From positions 19,608 to 46,536 of IMG/VR virus record IMGVR_UViG_3300021225_000334: a stretch of DNA of 26,929 bases; one strand, given 5' to 3'. The stretch is from a virus. Made by a program: the position numbers and the translations under genes. A model generated the notes under the pieces. That model had not been told where the DNA came from. It was given only the letters and a program-made list of their open reading frames with translations, and ran no database searches. Below, piece by piece: positions 23,792-26,929 of this stretch (the stretch's first letter is position 1; each line of letters opens with the position of its first letter).

Positions 23792-25167
23792 AAGTACTGA
23801 TATTAGGCGACGGTTTATTAGGTTCGGAAATTGAAAAACAAACAGGGTGGGATTGTATTTCAAGAAAAAGAAATACGTTTTCAACGGAAGATTTAGAAAA
23901 TTCAATTCAAAAAAATAAATACAATATTATATTAAATTGTATTGCGAATACCGACACATACTCAACTGACCAAAAATCTCATTGGGATATTAACTACAAA
24001 TTTGTACATAATCTTATAAATTTTTGTAATGAAAATAATATAAAATTAGTACACATATCAACTGATTATTTATACACAGGTTCTGTCAATAATGCATCAG
24101 AGTTAGATGTTCCAGTACATTGTAACACATGGTATGGTTATACAAAATTACTATCCGATGGTTTAGTTCAGTTATTATCTAATAATTACCTTTTAATTAG
24201 GTGTACACATAAACCTAACCCATTCCCATATAATAAAGCTTGGGTTGACCAAATTGGTAATTTTGATTATGTAAATGTAATTTCAGAATTAATAATAAAA
24301 TCAATTAATAAAGGATTACAAGGTTTATATAATTTAGGAACGGATGTTAAAACAATGTTTGAGTTAGCGTCAACAACTAACAATGTGGATAAAGACTTTT
24401 CACCTTTAAACGTACCAAAAAACACTTCAATGAATGTTAGTAAACTTATATCGGATTTAAACGAATCTATTTTTTTTTCAATATCAATACCAACGTATGG
24501 GTATAATGGTAAGGGTTCTGAGTTTTTAGAATTTAGTTTTGAAAAACTTTATTCCCAAACTTTTAAAAATTTTGAGGTAGTCATTTCTGACCATAGTATT
24601 GATAATACTATAAAAGATATTTGTGATAAATGGAAAGAAAAATTAAATATTACACATTTTTTTAATGAAAAAGGTAGAGGAATTATTTCACCTAACATAA
24701 ATGAATCAATGAAAAATTGTAATGGTAAATGGATTAAAATCTTATTTCAGGATGATTTTATGTTTGATAAAAATTCATTACAAAAACAATATGAATTCAT
24801 CAAACAAAATGAAAATTTAATATGGTTTTTTACACAATTTTATCATAGTAATGATGGTATAAATTTTTATAGACATTATTTTCCACAATGGAATAATTTA
24901 GTATGGTCAGGAAACAATACTTTAGGATGTCCAAGTGGATTGACTTTAAAAAATAATGATTTAATATTTTTTGATGAAAATTTAAATTGGTTTATGGATT
25001 GTGATTTTTACCAAAGAATGTTTTTAAAATATGGCGAACCTTCAATATTAAATGAAATCACAGTTGTTAATAGAACTTGGGGAGCTAGATTAACAGATAC
25101 AATTCCTCAAAGTTTAAAAGATAAAGAATTTAATATATTAAAATTAAAATATGGTACAACTACCTAA
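23779..25167 (+). CDS. RmlD-like SDR reductase fused to a family 2-like glycosyltransferase
   Basis: 462 residues. Residues 1-232 are an RmlD-type short-chain reductase: VLILGDGLLGSEI (Gly-rich NAD(P) site), ILNCIANTDTYSTD, HISTDYLYTGS (Ser94, Thr95, Asp96) and WYGYTKLLSD (Tyr119, Lys123). Residues 233-462 are a GT-A domain: FFSISIPTYGYNGKGSEFLE, YSQTFKNFEVVISDHSIDNT and ILFQDDFM as the DD metal site. RmlD enzymes reduce a 4-keto-6-deoxy sugar nucleotide; fusion would link making the donor to its transfer. I see no stop or frameshift between the parts. The gene overlaps the RfbH-like gene by 13 bases and the next by 17. Confidence 0.88.
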   Translation: MGELKVLILGDGLLGSEIEKQTGWDCISRKRNTFSTEDLENSIQKNKYNIILNCIANTDTYSTDQKSHWDINYKFVHNLINFCNENNIKLVHISTDYLYTGSVNNASELDVPVHCNTWYGYTKLLSDGLVQLLSNNYLLIRCTHKPNPFPYNKAWVDQIGNFDYVNVISELIIKSINKGLQGLYNLGTDVKTMFELASTTNNVDKDFSPLNVPKNTSMNVSKLISDLNESIFFSISIPTYGYNGKGSEFLEFSFEKLYSQTFKNFEVVISDHSIDNTIKDICDKWKEKLNITHFFNEKGRGIISPNINESMKNCNGKWIKILFQDDFMFDKNSLQKQYEFIKQNENLIWFFTQFYHSNDGINFYRHYFPQWNNLVWSGNNTLGCPSGLTLKNNDLIFFDENLNWFMDCDFYQRMFLKYGEPSILNEITVVNRTWGARLTDTIPQSLKDKEFNILKLKYGTTT

Positions 25168-25810
25168 TGTAACTTTAATAGCACTAACAAGTGTTAGAAT
25201 ACCTGAAACAATTAAAGCTTTAGAGTATAGTTGTAGAGGTGTAAAATTTGGTAAAGTAAAAATTGCATCCGACATTAAACCTAATAATTTACCTGATTTT
25301 ATTACACATGAATTTACTGAAAAAAGTTCAAATATTGATGAATGGAATTATAATATAATTTATAATTTATCAAATCATATTGATACTGATTTTGCTTTGT
25401 TAATACATGATAATGGATTTGTTGTAAATCCTGAGTCATGGAGAGATGAATTTTTAAATTATGACTATATTGGTGCTCCTTGGCCATTACCCGTTGATGA
25501 TTTTTCATATAGAGATATTAACGGTAATATAATTAGACAAGGTAATAGTGTTTCACTACGAAGTAAAAAATTGTTAGATGTTCCGATTAAATTAAATTTA
25601 GAATGGAAACCTTTTCATGGGTTTACTAATGAAGACGGATTCATATGTGTAAATTATAGACATAAGTATCTTGAAGAGGGATGTAAATTTGCAGACATTG
25701 ATGTCGCAAAATATTTTTCACATGAAAGTATGATACCTGAAATAAAAAATATTAAACCATTTGTATTTCACAATTATAACGGTACTAACATGCAATACCC
25801 TAAATTTTAA
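25151..25810 (+). CDS. DUF5672-like putative glycosyltransferase
   Basis: 219 residues: NVTLIALTSVRIPETIKALE, DTDFALLIHDNGFVVNPESW, RDEFLNYDYIGAPWPLP and NSVSLRSKKLLDV match the order in DUF5672 proteins, which are linked with glycosyltransferases in surface-sugar loci. In place of the usual QxD-type motif here is HDNGF, so the metal site is altered. FHGFTNEDGFICVNY would be the acceptor or catalytic acidic loop. Enzyme activity is not proven for the family. It overlaps the previous gene by 17 bases and is followed after four bases by the next. Confidence 0.8.
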   Translation: MVQLPNVTLIALTSVRIPETIKALEYSCRGVKFGKVKIASDIKPNNLPDFITHEFTEKSSNIDEWNYNIIYNLSNHIDTDFALLIHDNGFVVNPESWRDEFLNYDYIGAPWPLPVDDFSYRDINGNIIRQGNSVSLRSKKLLDVPIKLNLEWKPFHGFTNEDGFICVNYRHKYLEEGCKFADIDVAKYFSHESMIPEIKNIKPFVFHNYNGTNMQYPKF

Positions 25811-25814
25811 AAAA

Positions 25815-26582
25815 ATGAAAAAGAAAATTGCACTAGTTACGTTAGCACATAAAGATGAATTATATATCCAAGAATGGATTGACTATAATCTTAAATTAGG
25901 ATTTGATGATATACATATATTTCAAAATAATTGGAGATGGGATAATAATGATTTAAACTATAATGTTTATCTTCATGAATATGATGGGTTTTCATATTTA
26001 AGTGATGAACCATTATGGGTTAGAAATATACAATCTAAATGTTTTACCGAATTCTGTAGAAATTATTACGAAAAATATGAATGGGTTGCGTTTTTTGATA
26101 TTGATGAATTTTTAGTATTGAAAAAAAACAAAAACATTAAAGAGTTCATAAACAATTATAATAATTGTAATTGTTTAATAATAAATTGGGCAATGTTTGG
26201 AGATAATGGAATAACCACATTTGACGAATCTTATACAAGTCAACTTAAAAGATTTACTAAAAGAAAAAAAGAATTACACGTTCAATTTAAAAGTATTTGT
26301 AAACTAGGACCTTTAGTTGAACATCATATCCATTGGTGCGGGGACTCATGGACTGATACCCATTTTAACCAAGGTACCGGTCCATTTAATTTTTTTCCAA
26401 ATGATGAAATTGCTCAATTAAACCATTATTATATTAGAACCTATACTGAATTTTTAATCAAAAGAGAAAGAGGAGGTGTTGATAATGTGAATGTGAAAAA
26501 ACCAATTGATACTTTTAATGAAAATAATCATAATGATATTGAAGATACATTTGCAAGAGATTTTTTATATTCAAAAGAATGA
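25815..26582 (+). CDS. GT92/GT2-like glycosyltransferase
   Basis: 255 residues from ATG 25815 (MKKKIALVTLAHKDELYIQE). An earlier in-frame ATG at 25761 would add 18 residues of poor fit inside the previous gene, so I take the later one, four bases after that stop. The motifs DELYIQEWIDYNLKLGFDDI, then WVAFFDIDEFLVL with a DxD, and an HVQFKSICKLG strand are typical of the glyco_tranf_2_4/GT92 group, in which a short N-terminal DxD domain moves a sugar such as galactose. A His/Trp-rich part (VEHHIHWCGDSW) may shape the active site. The stop overlaps the next ATG by four bases. Confidence 0.86.
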   Translation: MKKKIALVTLAHKDELYIQEWIDYNLKLGFDDIHIFQNNWRWDNNDLNYNVYLHEYDGFSYLSDEPLWVRNIQSKCFTEFCRNYYEKYEWVAFFDIDEFLVLKKNKNIKEFINNYNNCNCLIINWAMFGDNGITTFDESYTSQLKRFTKRKKELHVQFKSICKLGPLVEHHIHWCGDSWTDTHFNQGTGPFNFFPNDEIAQLNHYYIRTYTEFLIKRERGGVDNVNVKKPIDTFNENNHNDIEDTFARDFLYSKE

Positions 26583-26902
26583 TGGAAAAAAAAATACTAT
26601 ATGTTAATTGGGGAGGACTCGGGGACCATTTATCGTTTACTACATTACCTGAAATATTTACAAATTTAGGATATGAATTTTACATAAGTGATAAGTCATC
26701 ATTTAGAAGCCAAGAAATTTATGATTTAGTATGGGGAACTAATCCACATGTTAAAGGTTTGACTTCAGAAACTGCAAATTGTGGTCATCTTGATAATTGG
26801 GGTGTTTCTGATACAGTTGATTTTAATAAAGAATTTACAACTCATAAAAATATTGAATTAATTTATGGGGTTAATAATGAAAGTAAAAATGAAAAAAAAT
26901 AA
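26579..26902 (+). CDS. Short GT9-like (heptosyltransferase-type) fragment, probably truncated
   Basis: 107 residues. MEKKILYVNWGGLGDHLSFT followed by TLPEIFTNLGYEFYISDKSS is the N-terminal nucleotide-sugar fold of family 9 glycosyltransferases, with the G-x-GD turn. Related proteins are usually 200-330 residues long. Here the frame ends in NNESKNEKK within A-rich DNA 27 bases from the window edge. Two readings fit: a frameshift in an A-run (sequence error or true mutation), or a naturally short protein. The C-terminal GT-B half, which binds the donor, is absent, so the listed product alone is unlikely to be active. Confidence 0.6.
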   Translation: MMEKKILYVNWGGLGDHLSFTTLPEIFTNLGYEFYISDKSSFRSQEIYDLVWGTNPHVKGLTSETANCGHLDNWGVSDTVDFNKEFTTHKNIELIYGVNNESKNEKK

Positions 26903-26929
26903 TAAAACACAAAAAAAAAAGAAAAAAAA
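26889..26929 (+). other. A-rich window end; possible start of a Lys-rich frame
   Basis: The last 41 bases are nearly all A. From ATG 26889 an open frame would encode MKKNNKTQ then Lys/Glu up to the edge, overlapping the previous gene by 14 bases. It may be a real gene start or a low-quality contig end. I cannot decide. Confidence 0.25.

Noticed and set aside
25761-25814. Upstream start for the GT92-like gene
   Set aside because: It would lie inside the previous gene and add 18 residues unlike the family; ATG 25815 gives a standard start.
15778-26929. Bacterial O-antigen island rather than phage DNA
   Set aside because: It includes phage-type dUTPase and exonuclease coupled by overlaps, and follows on from clear virion genes without a junction, integrase or repeats.
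1-26929. tRNA genes, CRISPR arrays, insertion sequences, integrase or attachment sites
   Set aside because: I looked for cloverleaf-type segments, spaced direct repeats, transposase motifs and terminal inverted repeats and saw none I could support.

Overview
This is a segment of a large, AT-rich, T4-like myovirus (Caudoviricetes) genome. The structural genes recall T4 neck and tail proteins: the N-terminal half of a tail sheath protein (gp18-like), a tail-completion protein (gp15-like) and two neck proteins (gp13-like and gp14-like). A family B DNA polymerase, a SNF2-type helicase, a 3'-5' exonuclease and a dUTPase support a lytic tailed phage. The host is probably a low-GC bacterium, perhaps Bacteroidota. 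I infer this from the near absence of Shine-Dalgarno sequences before the start codons and from the style of the surface-sugar genes; no host gene in the window proves it.

Layout. 1-2.5 kb, mostly minus strand: gp14-like, gp15-like and tail sheath genes, with a small ribbon-helix-helix-like gene (827-976, plus) lodged between the last two. 2.6-7.4 kb, plus: SNF2 helicase, a manganese-type superoxide dismutase fused to a nuclease-like domain, the gp13-like neck protein and a small virion-like protein. 7.4-13.1 kb, minus: family B DNA polymerase and a 945-residue fibre/adhesin-like protein with a lectin-like domain and a Thr/Pro mucin-like linker. 13.15-15.7 kb, plus: an operon of five small genes (probably virion-related, one a stand-alone WYL domain) ending at a clear intrinsic terminator (15709-15734). 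15.8-26.9 kb, plus: a tightly packed run of sugar genes (glycosyltransferases of several families, an RfbH-like dehydratase, an alpha-1,2-fucosyltransferase-like protein, two SDR sugar-nucleotide enzymes) with the exonuclease and dUTPase near its start. The last gene looks cut short in an A-rich tail at the window edge.

How the parts fit. The first half mixes virion assembly with replication. The second half looks like a phage-borne glycan-assembly locus: SDR enzymes and the RfbH-like protein would make deoxysugar nucleotides and the glycosyltransferases would build a glycan. The acceptor could be the virion (the Thr/Pro-rich fibre is a candidate), the host surface or modified DNA; the sequence does not decide. 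An 8-base AT-rich motif (TATTTATN, or NATAAATA on the other strand) sits just upstream of most virion-type transcription units and is a candidate late promoter. Both convergent gene pairs share one TTAA as their two stop codons.

The most unusual item is the 505-residue SOD-nuclease fusion at 4369-5886, with all four metal ligands and the Gly/Gln signature of manganese enzymes. Its N-terminus, and more clearly that of the WYL protein, resembles T4 capsid-targeting leaders, so both may be packaged into the head. That is an inference.

I saw no tRNA, rRNA, CRISPR array, insertion sequence, integrase or origin. No gene-free stretch exceeds 300 bases.
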